DNA from: Comamonas_C sp026954015
Lineage (GTDB): Bacteria > Pseudomonadota > Gammaproteobacteria > Burkholderiales > Burkholderiaceae_C
DNA length: 64,000 bases
Assembly: GCA_035063785.1 (NCBI GenBank)
Contig: JAPSFS010000003.1
Coordinates: 186,001 to 250,000 of the forward strand
Direction of reading: 5' to 3'
In this document: one piece after another, positions 34,544 through 44,238 of the stretch
Numbering within the stretch: the first letter of the stretch is position 1
How the letters are laid out: the number at the start of each line of letters is the position of its first letter
Position numbers and translations under genes: made by a program
The notes under the pieces: generated by a model
Database searches by the model: none
What the model saw: the letters and a program-made list of their open reading frames with translations, nothing else
Told to the model about the DNA's origin: nothing

Positions 34544-35050
34544 ATGCCGTCCGGCGCGTTTCACCGCTGGAAGCCGCACGTCACTGTCGCCGCGGTGATC
34601 GAGCGGGACGGCCAGTTTCTGCTGATCGAAGAGCACACGAGCGACGGCCTCAAGCTCAACAACCCCGCCGGGCACCTCGAACCCGGCGAAACCCCGGAGC
34701 AGGGCTGCGCGCGCGAGGTGCTGGAAGAGGCGGCCTACGACTTCGAGCCGCAGGCGCTCGTGGGCGTGTACCTCAACCGCTTCATCAAGACGCGCACCGG
34801 CGAAGACCTCACCTATTTGCGCTTCGCCTATAGCGGGCGGCTGGGCGCGCACCACGGCTGGCGCCAGCTCGATACCGGCATCGTGCGCACGCTGTGGATG
34901 AGCTCCGACGAAATCCGCGCCTGCCGCGAACGCCACCGCAGCCCGCTGCTGCTCGCAAGCCTGGAAGACTACCTCGCGGGCCGGCGCTACCCGCTCGCGC
35001 TGGTACACACCGATGCGAGTGTGCCTGGCTGCGCCGTCGCGCCGCGATGA
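34544..35050 (+). CDS. Nudix hydrolase (NudJ-like)
   Basis: A 168-residue Nudix enzyme. The Nudix box reads GHLEPGETPEQGCAREVLEE followed by AAYDF, a full match to GX5EX7REUXEEXGU apart from the last Gly. N-terminal KPHVTVAAVIERDGQFLLIE is typical of NudJ phosphatases acting on nucleoside triphosphates and thiamine pyrophosphate-type substrates. It lies just upstream of mnmA, the same order as nudJ-mnmA in E. coli, and 3 nt after yidC. Confidence 0.88.
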   Translation: MPSGAFHRWKPHVTVAAVIERDGQFLLIEEHTSDGLKLNNPAGHLEPGETPEQGCAREVLEEAAYDFEPQALVGVYLNRFIKTRTGEDLTYLRFAYSGRLGAHHGWRQLDTGIVRTLWMSSDEIRACRERHRSPLLLASLEDYLAGRRYPLALVHTDASVPGCAVAPR

Positions 35051-35072
35051 CGCGCCGCCGATAATCACCGGC

Positions 35073-36185
35073 ATGCACAAGCACCGCGTCGTCGTCGGGT
35101 TGTCGGGCGGCGTCGATTCGGCCGTCACGGCGTATCTGCTCAAGGAGCAGGGCCACGAGGTCGTCGGCATCTTCATGAAGAACTGGGAAGATGACGACGA
35201 CGATCAGTACTGCTCGAGCCGTCAGGATTTTCTCGATGCCGCGAGCGTCGCCGACGTGCTCGGCATCGAGATCGAGCACGTGAACTTCGCCGCCGAGTAC
35301 AAGGACCGGGTGTTCGCCGAGTTTTTGCGCGAATACCGCGCCGGGCGCACGCCCAACCCGGACGTGCTGTGCAACGCCGAGATCAAGTTCAAGGCGTTCC
35401 TTGACCACGCGATGCGCCTGGGTGCGGAAAAGATGGCGACCGGCCACTATGCACGCGTGCGCCTGAACGCAAGCACCGGCCTGCACGATCTGCTCAGGGG
35501 CGTGGATGCGTCCAAGGACCAGAGCTACTTTCTGCACCGCCTGAACCAGGCGCAGCTTGCGAAAACGCTGTTTCCCGTGGGTGAGCTCAGGAAGACCGAG
35601 GTGCGCCGCATCGCCGAGGCGATCGGGCTGCCGAACGCGCGCAAGAAGGATTCGACCGGCATCTGCTTCATCGGCGAGCGGCCGTTTCGCGAATTTCTCA
35701 ACCGCTACATCGCGTGCGAGCCGGGCCCGATCAAGGACGACCGCGGGCGCACGCTTGGGCGCCACATGGGGCTGTCGTTCTACACGCTGGGCCAGCGCCA
35801 GGGGCTGGGCATCGGTGGTGTGAAGGACCGGGGCGCGCCCCGTGGTGGCGGCGATCATGCGCCGTGGTTCGTCGCGCGCAAGGAAGTGGCCACGCACACG
35901 CTGCGCGTGGTGCAGGGGCACGACCACCCGTGGCTGCTCTCGCACCAGCTCGGCGCACTGGACGCGAGCTGGATCGCCGGACGTGCCCCTGTGGCAGGGC
36001 ACTACACCGCCAAGACCCGCTACCGCCAGCAGGATGCTGCGTGCACGCTGGCCGACGGGCTGGACGGCGGCTTCACGCTGGCGTTCGCGCAGGCCCAATG
36101 GGCCGTGACGCCGGGCCAGTCGGCCGTGCTCTACGACGGCGAGGTGTGCCTGGGCGGGGGCGTGATCGCGCAGGTCCAGCGCTGA
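35073..36185 (+). CDS. mnmA: tRNA-specific 2-thiouridylase MnmA
   Basis: A 370-residue enzyme that puts the 2-thio group on U34 of tRNAs for Lys, Glu and Gln. The PP-loop motif SGGVDSAVTAYLL is at the N-terminus; the catalytic cysteines are in NPDVLCNAEIKF and STGICFIGERPF. The ATG at 35073 gives the normal N-terminus. Its stop codon lies in a hairpin shared with the convergent FHA gene. Confidence 0.95.
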   Translation: MHKHRVVVGLSGGVDSAVTAYLLKEQGHEVVGIFMKNWEDDDDDQYCSSRQDFLDAASVADVLGIEIEHVNFAAEYKDRVFAEFLREYRAGRTPNPDVLCNAEIKFKAFLDHAMRLGAEKMATGHYARVRLNASTGLHDLLRGVDASKDQSYFLHRLNQAQLAKTLFPVGELRKTEVRRIAEAIGLPNARKKDSTGICFIGERPFREFLNRYIACEPGPIKDDRGRTLGRHMGLSFYTLGQRQGLGIGGVKDRGAPRGGGDHAPWFVARKEVATHTLRVVQGHDHPWLLSHQLGALDASWIAGRAPVAGHYTAKTRYRQQDAACTLADGLDGGFTLAFAQAQWAVTPGQSAVLYDGEVCLGGGVIAQVQR

Positions 36186-36201
36186 ACGCAGTGTTCAGCG
36201 C
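36179..36201. terminator. hairpin spanning the stop codons of mnmA and the FHA gene
   Basis: GCGCTGAAC-GCAGT-GTTCAGCGC is a perfect 9-bp stem with a 5-nt loop. The two convergent genes end 9 bp apart inside it and both stop codons are in the stem. No T-run follows on either strand, so it is a plausible bidirectional, possibly weak, terminator. Confidence 0.5.
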
Positions 36202-36773
36202 GCGACGAATTCCATCTCGACTTCCGCGAGCATGATGCGGTCGCCATCCTGCAGCGACTGCGTATCCGTGATCGTCTGGCCGTTGACGCGCGGCAGCGTC
36301 GTGCCTTCGACGTGCGCGAGCACGAAGCCGTGCGGGCGGTGGGTGATCGAAGCCACCGTATCGCCCGGTTTGCCTATGGTGGTCACCACCTTGTTCAGCG
36401 CTACCTCGCGCCCGGCACCGGGGCCGGTGAGCACGCGAACCAGCGCGGTGGCGTGGCTGCGTCCGGCCGCGGTTGTCATGCTGGCGGGCAGGTCGACGAA
36501 GCGGATCTGGTACCTGCCCAGTCCCAGCACGTCACCGTGGCGCAGCTTCTGGTGCCCGGTGCGCCGCCCGTTCACGTAGGTGCCGTTGGTGCTGTGCAGG
36601 TCGTCGATCTCGACCACGCCGTCGTGCATGCGCAGCACCGCGTGTTCGCCGCTCACGGCCAGGTTGTCGATCACCACGTCGTTGGTCGGTCGCCGCCCCA
36701 CGGTGGTGTAGGGCTTGGTCAGCGTGACCTGGTTGATGGTGGCTCCGTCGAGCATGATGACCAGACTGGGCAT
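36195..36773 (-). CDS. FHA-domain protein, probable phosphothreonine reader
   Basis: A 192-residue cytoplasmic protein with two FHA-like halves. The first has the phosphopeptide-binding residues GR...S..H...N: VGRRPTNDVVIDN, SGEHAVL, STNGTYVNG. The second (residues ~110-190: VALNKVVTTIGKPGDTVASI) resembles an FHA fold without the full motif. GAGGAAA precedes the ATG. It follows the PP2C gene by 61 bp on the same strand, so they probably act on the same phosphoproteins; no Ser/Thr kinase is in the window. Confidence 0.88.
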   Translation of the reverse strand: MPSLVIMLDGATINQVTLTKPYTTVGRRPTNDVVIDNLAVSGEHAVLRMHDGVVEIDDLHSTNGTYVNGRRTGHQKLRHGDVLGLGRYQIRFVDLPASMTTAAGRSHATALVRVLTGPGAGREVALNKVVTTIGKPGDTVASITHRPHGFVLAHVEGTTLPRVNGQTITDTQSLQDGDRIMLAEVEMEFVAR

Positions 36774-36834
36774 GGGCGGTTTCCTCTTCAGGGGATTATC
36801 GCGGAGTGGCCGACGATGTCGGCGACTCGGGCGT

Positions 36835-37599
36835 TCATTCCGCCGGACAAGCGTGCGCGAGCAGCACGCTGGTGTTGTCGCGGCCGCCAAGTTCGTTGGC
36901 ACGCGCGATCAGGCGCCCGGCGATGTCGTGCAGTGATGCGGGCGTGCGCAGCAGCGCGGCCAGCGCGGTTGCGTCCAGCCTGTCGGTGAGCCCGTCCGTG
37001 CACAGGAGGTAGAGATCGCCGGGCCGCACCGCGAACTCGTTGATCTCGACCTGCACCTGCGGATCGACCCCCAGCGCACGCGTGAGGAGGTTGCGCATGC
37101 CGCTGTCCGCCGCTTCCCGGGGGCTGATGAAGCCGTGGTCCAGTTGCTCCTGCAGCCAGGTGTGATCGCGCGTGATCTGGCGCAGGACCCCCGAACGCAG
37201 CAGGTAGCCGCGCGAGTCGCCGACGTGTCCGAGGATGAACTGCGCGCGCCAGAAGACACCCACCACCAGCGTGGTGCCCATGCCGGCATAGGCGGCGTGC
37301 GTGCGCCCGGCGTCCAGGATGGCCTGGTTGGCCTGGTCGACGGCATCGACGAGTGCTGCCCGGATGGCATTTGCGTGGGCGCGCTCGCCCGCCTCGAGCA
37401 GCCAGCGGCGCAGTTCGCGGCCCACGATGTCCACTGCCATGGCACTGGCCACCTCGCCGGCGTTGGAGCCGCCCATGCCGTCGGCGACGATTGCCAGGCA
37501 CACATCCTCGTGCACCGCGATCGCATCCTCGTTGTTGCGGCGCACGCGACCGACGTCGGTGCATGCGCTGAATTCGTAATCGAGGGGCGTCGTGGGCAT
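36835..37599 (-). CDS. PP2C-family Ser/Thr protein phosphatase
   Basis: A 254-residue metal-dependent phosphatase. Metal-binding motifs are VRRNNEDAI, VADGMGGSNAGEVAS, HVGDSRGYLLR, and LLCTDGLTD and ARANELGGRDNTSVLL near the C-terminus. The ATG at 37599 is chosen because PTTPLDYEFSACTDVG starts the domain; the upstream extension is not PP2C-like. It pairs with the downstream FHA gene, an association seen in Hanks-type kinase signalling and type VI secretion; neither is visible here. Confidence 0.9.
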   Translation of the reverse strand: MPTTPLDYEFSACTDVGRVRRNNEDAIAVHEDVCLAIVADGMGGSNAGEVASAMAVDIVGRELRRWLLEAGERAHANAIRAALVDAVDQANQAILDAGRTHAAYAGMGTTLVVGVFWRAQFILGHVGDSRGYLLRSGVLRQITRDHTWLQEQLDHGFISPREAADSGMRNLLTRALGVDPQVQVEINEFAVRPGDLYLLCTDGLTDRLDATALAALLRTPASLHDIAGRLIARANELGGRDNTSVLLAHACPAE

Positions 37600-37662
37600 G
37601 GTGCGCGCGCGGCCCGCGCTAAGCGTGTCGCGAGCCTGCGAATCGGGCGAATATATGCGATT

Positions 37663-37687
37663 GCGCGCCGGCCGCCACCCGGCGCGC
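37663..37687 (-). terminator. strong hairpin downstream of sucD
   Basis: GCGCGCCGG-CCGCCAC-CCGGCGCGC forms a perfect 9-bp GC stem 10 nt beyond the sucD stop. There is no U-run, but position suggests transcription termination or mRNA 3'-end protection for sucCD. Confidence 0.4.
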
Positions 37688-37697
37688 GGCCACGGCC

Positions 37698-38591
37698 TCA
37701 GAGCAGGCTTTGCAGCATGCGGCCCATTTCGGAGGGGTTGCGCGTGATCCTGAAGCCGCACTCTTCCATCACGGCGAGCTTGGCGTCGGCCGTGTCGGCG
37801 CCGCCGGAGATGAGCGCACCTGCGTGGCCCATGCGCTTGCCGGGGGGCGCCGTGACGCCCGCGATGAAGCCGACGATGGGCTTTTTCATGTGGGCCTTGC
37901 ACCAGCGTGCGGCGTCGGCCTCGTCCGGGCCGCCGATCTCGCCGATCATGATCACGGCATCGGTCTCGGGGTCCTCGTTGAACGCCTTCATCACGTCGAT
38001 GTGCTTGAGGCCGTTGATCGGGTCGCCGCCGATGCCCACGGCGCTGGACTGGCCGATGCCGAGCTCGGTGAGCTGCCCGACCGCCTCGTAGGTCAGCGTG
38101 CCCGAGCGCGAGACCACGCCCACGCGGCCCTTCTTGTGGATGTGGCCGGGCATGATGCCGATCTTGATTTCGTCGGGCGTGATGAGGCCGGGGCAGTTGG
38201 GGCCGAGCAGCAGCGTCTTCTTGCCGCCCTGTGCCTCGCGCGCCTTCATCTGGTTGCGCACCTGCAGCATGTCACGCACGGGAATGCCTTCGGTGATGCA
38301 GATCACGAGGTCCAGATCGGCCTCGACGGCCTCCCAGATCGCGGCCGCGGCGCCGGCGGGCGGCACATAGATCACGCTCACGGTGGCGCCGGTCTGCGCG
38401 GCCGCTTCCTTCACGGTGCCGTAGATCGGGATGTCGAAGATCTTCTCGCCGGCCTTCTTGGGGTTCACGCCGGCGACGAAACAGTTCTTGCCGTTGGCGT
38501 ACTCCTGACACTTGCTGGTGTGGAACTGCCCGGTCTTGCCGGTGATGCCCTGGGTGATGACCTTGGTGTCTTTGTTGATGTAGATCGACAT
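37698..38591 (-). CDS. sucD: succinate-CoA ligase alpha subunit
   Basis: A 297-residue subunit that binds CoA and carries the phosphohistidine of succinyl-CoA synthetase (TCA cycle, substrate-level phosphorylation). Start MSIYINKDTKVITQGITGKT is diagnostic; the active histidine is in GHAGALISGG. GGAGAG lies before the ATG at 38591, 18 bp after sucC. Confidence 0.97.
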   Translation of the reverse strand: MSIYINKDTKVITQGITGKTGQFHTSKCQEYANGKNCFVAGVNPKKAGEKIFDIPIYGTVKEAAAQTGATVSVIYVPPAGAAAAIWEAVEADLDLVICITEGIPVRDMLQVRNQMKAREAQGGKKTLLLGPNCPGLITPDEIKIGIMPGHIHKKGRVGVVSRSGTLTYEAVGQLTELGIGQSSAVGIGGDPINGLKHIDVMKAFNEDPETDAVIMIGEIGGPDEADAARWCKAHMKKPIVGFIAGVTAPPGKRMGHAGALISGGADTADAKLAVMEECGFRITRNPSEMGRMLQSLL

Positions 38592-38609
38592 GGATGTGCT
38601 CTCCGCGGC

Positions 38610-39770
<1,161 letters not shown>

Positions 39771-39906
39771 GAGGTCTCTCTCAGGGGAAGGATGGTCTTC
39801 TTTACCCGTGCTGCCGAGGAGCGTTGGCAGGACCCAGTCTGGGGTCTGGGGCCGTATCGGGCTCGCGGCGCAAGCACGCACGACCTCGACAATCGGCGAA
39901 TGTATC

Positions 39907-39923
39907 ATGTTGCGACGCAACAT
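39907..39923. promoter_or_regulatory. perfect 17-bp palindrome in the sucC-argC divergent region
   Basis: ATGTTGCGACGCAACAT has 8-bp arms around a single A. It lies 60 bp before argC and 137 bp before sucC, where an operator for either could sit. The binding protein is not identifiable. Confidence 0.5.
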
Positions 39924-39936
39924 TCAGCGACTCCGC

Positions 39937-39963
39937 GGGGCGGCCCGCGGGGCGCCCCTTTTT
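39937..39963 (+). terminator. terminator-like hairpin in the argC leader
   Basis: GGGGCG (39937-39942) can pair with CGCCCC (39953-39958), directly followed by five T residues, 19 nt before the argC ATG. An overlapping alternative stem CCGCGGG/CCCGCGG (39933-39950) is mutually exclusive. Position before argC suggests attenuation or a terminator for transcription entering from upstream. Confidence 0.45.
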
Positions 39964-39982
39964 GCAGCAAGGAGCATCCAGC

Positions 39983-40915
39983 ATGGCCAAGGTCTTCATC
40001 GACGGAGAGGCGGGCACCACGGGCCTGCAGATTCGTGAGCGCCTGCAGGCGCTGCCCGGCGTCGAGCTCGTGAGCATCGCCCCTGCCCTGCGCAAGGATG
40101 CGCAGGCCAAGCGCGCACTGATCGCGGGCGTGGACCTGGTCATCCTGTGCCTGCACGACGACGCGGCGCGCGAGACGGTGGCGCAGGTGGACGCCATCAC
40201 CGCCGAAACCGGTCGGCGCATCAAGATCATCGACGCCTCCACCGCGCACCGCACGGCGGACGGCTGGGTGTTCGGCTTTCCCGAGCTGGCGCCGGGGCAG
40301 CTCGATGCCATCCGCGCGGCCGACCGCGTGGCCAACCCCGGCTGCTACGCCACTGGCGCGATCGCGCTGCTGCGCCCGCTCGTGGATGCGGGCCTGGTGC
40401 CCGATGACTACCCGCTGGTGCTGCCCTCGGTGAGCGGCTACTCGGGTGGCGGGCGCACCATGATCGAGGCGCACGAAAAGGGCGAGGCCGCGCCCTTCGA
40501 GCTCTATGCGCTCGGCCTGTCGCACAAGCACCTGCCCGAGATCATGAAGTACACGGGGGTCAAGCGCCGCCCGCTGTTCGTGCCGGCGGTCGGCAACTTC
40601 CGCCAGGGCATGCTGGTGGAACTGCCGCTGCACCTGGACTTGCTCCAGGGTGCGCCCAGGGCGAGCGACCTGCACGACGTGCTGGCCGCGCACTACGCCA
40701 AGACCAACACGGTGGAAGGCTACGTGCGGGTGCTGCCCGCGACCGGGAACGGCAAGCTCGACGCCGAGGCACTCAACGACACCAACCACCTGGAGCTGCG
40801 CGTCTACGGCAACGAGGGCTACCGCCAGGCAGTGCTCGTGGCGCGCCTGGACAACCTGGGCAAGGGCGCGAGCGGCGCGGCGGTACAGAACCTCAAGATC
40901 ATGCTGGGTTTATAG
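39983..40915 (+). CDS. argC: N-acetyl-gamma-glutamyl-phosphate reductase, short type
   Basis: A 310-residue NADPH-dependent reductase of arginine biosynthesis. The catalytic cysteine is in ANPGCYATGAIALL; the start KVFIDGEAGTTGLQIRERL shows the Rossmann motif. Length ~310 places it in the shorter ArgC class rather than the ~345-residue class. AAGGAG lies 7 nt before the ATG. The leader carries a palindrome and a terminator-like hairpin, and a copy of the interspersed repeat follows the stop. Confidence 0.93.
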   Translation: MAKVFIDGEAGTTGLQIRERLQALPGVELVSIAPALRKDAQAKRALIAGVDLVILCLHDDAARETVAQVDAITAETGRRIKIIDASTAHRTADGWVFGFPELAPGQLDAIRAADRVANPGCYATGAIALLRPLVDAGLVPDDYPLVLPSVSGYSGGGRTMIEAHEKGEAAPFELYALGLSHKHLPEIMKYTGVKRRPLFVPAVGNFRQGMLVELPLHLDLLQGAPRASDLHDVLAAHYAKTNTVEGYVRVLPATGNGKLDAEALNDTNHLELRVYGNEGYRQAVLVARLDNLGKGASGAAVQNLKIMLGL

Positions 40916-40918
40916 CCA

Positions 40919-40968
40919 AAAGTGGCTCTGGCGCTTGATGGACAAGCGCCAGCAGCTATCAAGATTGG
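40919..40968 (+). repeat. interspersed palindromic repeat between argC and metH
   Basis: GGCTCTGGCGCTTGATGGAC then AAGCGCCAGCAGCTATCAAG. It fills the gap between the convergent argC and metH genes and could act as a bidirectional terminator hairpin. Confidence 0.9.
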
Positions 40969-40980
40969 GTATTTCCCCTG

Positions 40981-42015
40981 CTACGCCAGCGCCGGATGGA
41001 AAAGCTTGCGCGTGGCCGCCGGCGCCACCGCGTGCGCAATCGCGGCGATGTGCTCGGGCGTGGTGCCACAGCAGCCGCCGACGATGTTCACGAGGCCCTC
41101 GGCGGCGAATTCGTGCAGCAGCCGGCTCGTGACCTCGGGCGTTTCATCGAAGCCCGTGTCGCTCATCGGGTTGGGCAGGCCCGCGTTGGGGTAGCAACTG
41201 ATGAAGGTGTCGGGCGCGGCCTTGGCGAGCTCCTGGATGTAGGGGCGCATCAGCGCCGCGCCCAGCGCGCAGTTCAGCCCCACGGCCAGCGGCTGGGCGT
41301 GGCGCACGCTGTGCCAGAAGGCCGTCACGGTCTGGCCCGAGAGGATGCGCCCCGAGGCGTCGGTGACGGTGCCGCTGATGATGACCGGCAGGCACTGGCC
41401 GGTTTCCTCGTGCACCTCGTCGATCGCGAACAGCGCCGCCTTGGCGTTGAGCGTGTCGAAGATGGTCTCGACCATGAGCACGTCGGCGCCGCCCTCGATC
41501 AGGCCGCTCGCCTGCTCGTGGTAGGCCGCGCGCAGGTCCTCGAAGGTGATGTTGCGCGCGCCGGGGTCATTCACGTCGGGGCTGATGCTCGCGGTCCTGG
41601 GCGTGGGCCCGAGCGCGCCGACGACGAAGCGCGGCTTGTCGGGCGTGGAAGCCGCGTCGCAGGCGGCGCGCGCCAGCCGGGCCGCGGCCACGTTCATCTC
41701 GCGCGCCAGATCCTGCATGTCGTAGTCGGCCTGCGCCACGGTGGTCGCGCCGAAGGTGTCGGTCTCGATCAGGTCGGCCCCGGCGGCGAGGTAGCCGTCG
41801 TGGATGTCGCGGACAAGCTGCGGCTGCGTGAGCACCAGCAGTTCGTTGTTGCCCTTCACGTCCTTGTGAAAGTCCTTGAAGCGCTCGCCGCGAAACTGCG
41901 CCTCGGTGAGCTTCAGGCGCTGGATCATGGTGCCCATCGCCCCGTCGAGGACGACGATGCGTTGTTGGAGGATGCCCGGCAGTGCCTGCGCGCGGGTGTA
42001 GTGCGGGGAAGTCAT
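40981..42015 (-). CDS. homocysteine S-methyltransferase module (split MetH, N-terminal part)
   Basis: A 344-residue protein equal to the N-terminal homocysteine-binding module of cobalamin-dependent methionine synthase. It begins LQQRIVVLDGAMGTMIQRLK, and the zinc-binding cysteines are visible as GLNC and GGCCGTTPEH. The remaining MetH modules (folate, cobalamin and activation) are missing and not next to it, so a second gene elsewhere should supply them; this two-gene arrangement is known in Comamonadaceae. The ATG at 42015 is taken because upstream in-frame sequence crosses a repeat. The gene is bracketed by two repeat copies in the same orientation. Confidence 0.88.
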   Translation of the reverse strand: MTSPHYTRAQALPGILQQRIVVLDGAMGTMIQRLKLTEAQFRGERFKDFHKDVKGNNELLVLTQPQLVRDIHDGYLAAGADLIETDTFGATTVAQADYDMQDLAREMNVAAARLARAACDAASTPDKPRFVVGALGPTPRTASISPDVNDPGARNITFEDLRAAYHEQASGLIEGGADVLMVETIFDTLNAKAALFAIDEVHEETGQCLPVIISGTVTDASGRILSGQTVTAFWHSVRHAQPLAVGLNCALGAALMRPYIQELAKAAPDTFISCYPNAGLPNPMSDTGFDETPEVTSRLLHEFAAEGLVNIVGGCCGTTPEHIAAIAHAVAPAATRKLFHPALA

Positions 42016-42092
42016 GCGGCGATTGTAGGAAGGCGCGTGCCGGACAATAGCCGCGGGCGCCCCCGCCGTGCAGCCCAACAATTTCACGACAA

Positions 42093-42136
42093 ATCCGTCT
42101 CTGGCGCTTGATGGACAAGCGCCGACAGCTATCGTT
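42093..42136 (+). repeat. interspersed palindromic repeat between metH and recQ
   Basis: TCTCTGGCGCTTGATGGACA then AGCGCCGACAGCTATCGTTT. Nearly identical to the copy at 40919-40968 and in the same orientation; it ends 12 bp before the recQ start. Confidence 0.9.
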
Positions 42137-42148
42137 TCAGAAGTTCTC

Positions 42149-44011
42149 TTGACTCCCGCACTTTCCATCCTCCGCGAGGTTTTCGGCTACGAGCAGTTCC
42201 GCGGCCCGCAGGCGGCCATCATCGAGCACGTCGTGCAGGGGGGCGACGCGCTCGTGCTCATGCCCACGGGCGGCGGCAAATCGCTGTGTTACCAGATCCC
42301 GGCCATCGCGCGCCAGCAGGCGGGGCAGGGCGTCACCATCGTCGTCTCGCCGCTGATCGCGCTCATGCACGACCAGGTGGGCGCGCTGCGCGAGGCGGGC
42401 GTCGCGGCCGCCTACCTCAATTCCACGCTCGACTGGCAGCAGGCGCTGCAGGTGGAGCGCCAGCTCGCCCAGGGCGAGATCACGCTGCTGTACGCCGCGC
42501 CCGAGCGCGTGGTGAGCGAGCGTTTCCTCGGTCTGCTCGACGAGCTCAAGGTGCGCGGGCAACTGGCGCTGTTCGCCATCGACGAAGCGCACTGCGTGAG
42601 CCAGTGGGGCCACGACTTTCGCCCCGAATACCAGCAGCTGTCGCTGCTGGCCGCGCGCTACGCCGAGGTGCCGCGCATCGCGCTCACCGCCACGGCCGAC
42701 GAGCTCACGCGCGCCGACATCGTCCAGGGCCTGCGGCTGCAGGGCGCGCGCCTTTTCATCAGCAGCTTCGACCGGCCCAACATCCGCTACACCATCGAGG
42801 AGAAAAAAGAGCCGCTGGCGCAGCTGCAGCGCTTCATCACGCAGGAGCACGCGGGCGAGGCGGGCATCGTCTACTGCCAGTCGCGCCGGCGCGTCGAGGA
42901 AATGGCGCAGGCACTGGCCGACGCGGGCCTGGCCGCGCTGCCCTACCACGCGGGCCTGCCCGCCGCGATGCGTCAGGCGCACCAGGACCGCTTCCTGCGC
43001 GAGGACGGCATCGTGATGGTCGCGACCATCGCCTTCGGCATGGGCATAGACAAGCCCGACGTGCGCTTCGTCGCGCACGTGGACATGCCCAAGAACATCG
43101 AGGGCTACTACCAGGAAACGGGCCGCGCCGGGCGCGACGGCCTCCCCGCCGACGCCTGGATGATCTACGGCCTGCAGGACGTGGTGAACCAGCGGCGCAT
43201 GATCGACGAAGGCGACGCGGCCGAGGAATTCAAGACCGTGCTGCGCGGCAAGCTCGACGCGCTGCTGGCGCTGGCCGAGGCCACCGGCTGCCGCCGCCAG
43301 CGCCTGCTGGCCTACTTCGGCGAGGCCTCCGAGCCCTGCGGCAACTGCGACAACTGCCTGCACCCGCCCGCCGTGTGGGACGGCAGCGATGCCGCGCGCA
43401 AGCTCCTGTCCACGATCTACCGCGTGCACGAGGCGAGCGGCATGGCCTTCGGCCTGGGGCACCTCATGGACATCGTGCGCGGCCAGGCCACCGACAAGGT
43501 GCGTCAGTTTGGGCACGAGCGGCTTTCGACCTTCAACCTCGGCGCGGGCTACACCGAGCGCCAGTTGCGCGCCGTGCTGCGTCAGTTGCTCGCCCGCGGC
43601 GCGGTGGGGGTGCGGCGCGTGCTGCTCGACGGCGGGCGGGCCGTGGACACGCTGACGCTCGCGCCCGGCGCGCGCGCGGTGCTGCGTGGCGAAGAGGCCA
43701 TCTTGCTGCGCGAGGCGTCGGGCGCACGTGCGACCTCGCGCCGGCGTCGCGGCGCCCCGCCGGCGGCGGCGGCCCACCTCGGGCCGGACGCACAGGTGCG
43801 CTTCATCAACCTCAAGGCCTGGCGCGCCCAGGTCGCTCGCGAGCACAACCTGCCGGCCTACGTGGTGTTTCTCGACGCCACGCTCGCGGCCATCGCCGAG
43901 CGCAACCCGACAACGCTCGCCGACCTGGACGGCATCGCGGGCATGGGCGCCAAGCGCTGCCAAGCCTATGGTGAGCAGGTGTTGCAAGTGTGCCGCCAGC
44001 CTGTGACGTAA
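42149..44011 (+). CDS. recQ: ATP-dependent DNA helicase RecQ
   Basis: A ~620-residue 3'-5' helicase for recombination and fork repair. Walker A MPTGGGKSLCYQ, DEAH IDEAHCVSQWGHDFRPEY, the zinc-binding cysteines in EPCGNCDNCL, an RQC winged helix and a C-terminal HRDC domain (WRAQVAREHNLPAYVVFLDA) are in the usual order. The start is taken as TTG at 42149 (LTPALSILREVFGYEQFRG). A GTG at 42068 is in frame but would translate the palindromic repeat. Confidence 0.94.
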   Translation: MTPALSILREVFGYEQFRGPQAAIIEHVVQGGDALVLMPTGGGKSLCYQIPAIARQQAGQGVTIVVSPLIALMHDQVGALREAGVAAAYLNSTLDWQQALQVERQLAQGEITLLYAAPERVVSERFLGLLDELKVRGQLALFAIDEAHCVSQWGHDFRPEYQQLSLLAARYAEVPRIALTATADELTRADIVQGLRLQGARLFISSFDRPNIRYTIEEKKEPLAQLQRFITQEHAGEAGIVYCQSRRRVEEMAQALADAGLAALPYHAGLPAAMRQAHQDRFLREDGIVMVATIAFGMGIDKPDVRFVAHVDMPKNIEGYYQETGRAGRDGLPADAWMIYGLQDVVNQRRMIDEGDAAEEFKTVLRGKLDALLALAEATGCRRQRLLAYFGEASEPCGNCDNCLHPPAVWDGSDAARKLLSTIYRVHEASGMAFGLGHLMDIVRGQATDKVRQFGHERLSTFNLGAGYTERQLRAVLRQLLARGAVGVRRVLLDGGRAVDTLTLAPGARAVLRGEEAILLREASGARATSRRRRGAPPAAAAHLGPDAQVRFINLKAWRAQVAREHNLPAYVVFLDATLAAIAERNPTTLADLDGIAGMGAKRCQAYGEQVLQVCRQPVT

Positions 44012-44238
44012 GCCTCAATGGACTATTTTTGTTCGATAGTGTTGCGAATTTCGCCACGCGGGTGCGAAAACCGCTTGCGTTGTGGCAGAAGTTCAAGAAC
44101 AGTAGCGGCTTGGTGGGTTTGAGCCTGCCAAGGTTACGGTGATCCGTCGGTTTTCGCGCATGGGGCGTCTTAGTTGATCCACTGGTGGCGGTTTCGGGAC
44201 TCCGTGGTTCCATTTTTTGTTTTTGAGGAGCCCCTTTC

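Noticed and set aside
42016..42092. Cobalamin or SAM riboswitch upstream of the metH module
   Set aside because: The space before the start is short and is followed by a repeat; no conserved riboswitch box is visible.
43945..43975. CCAAGCGCTGCCAAGCCTATGG in the recQ HRDC region resembling the repeat
   Set aside because: It falls where the HRDC family sequence aligns without insertion and lacks the left arm.
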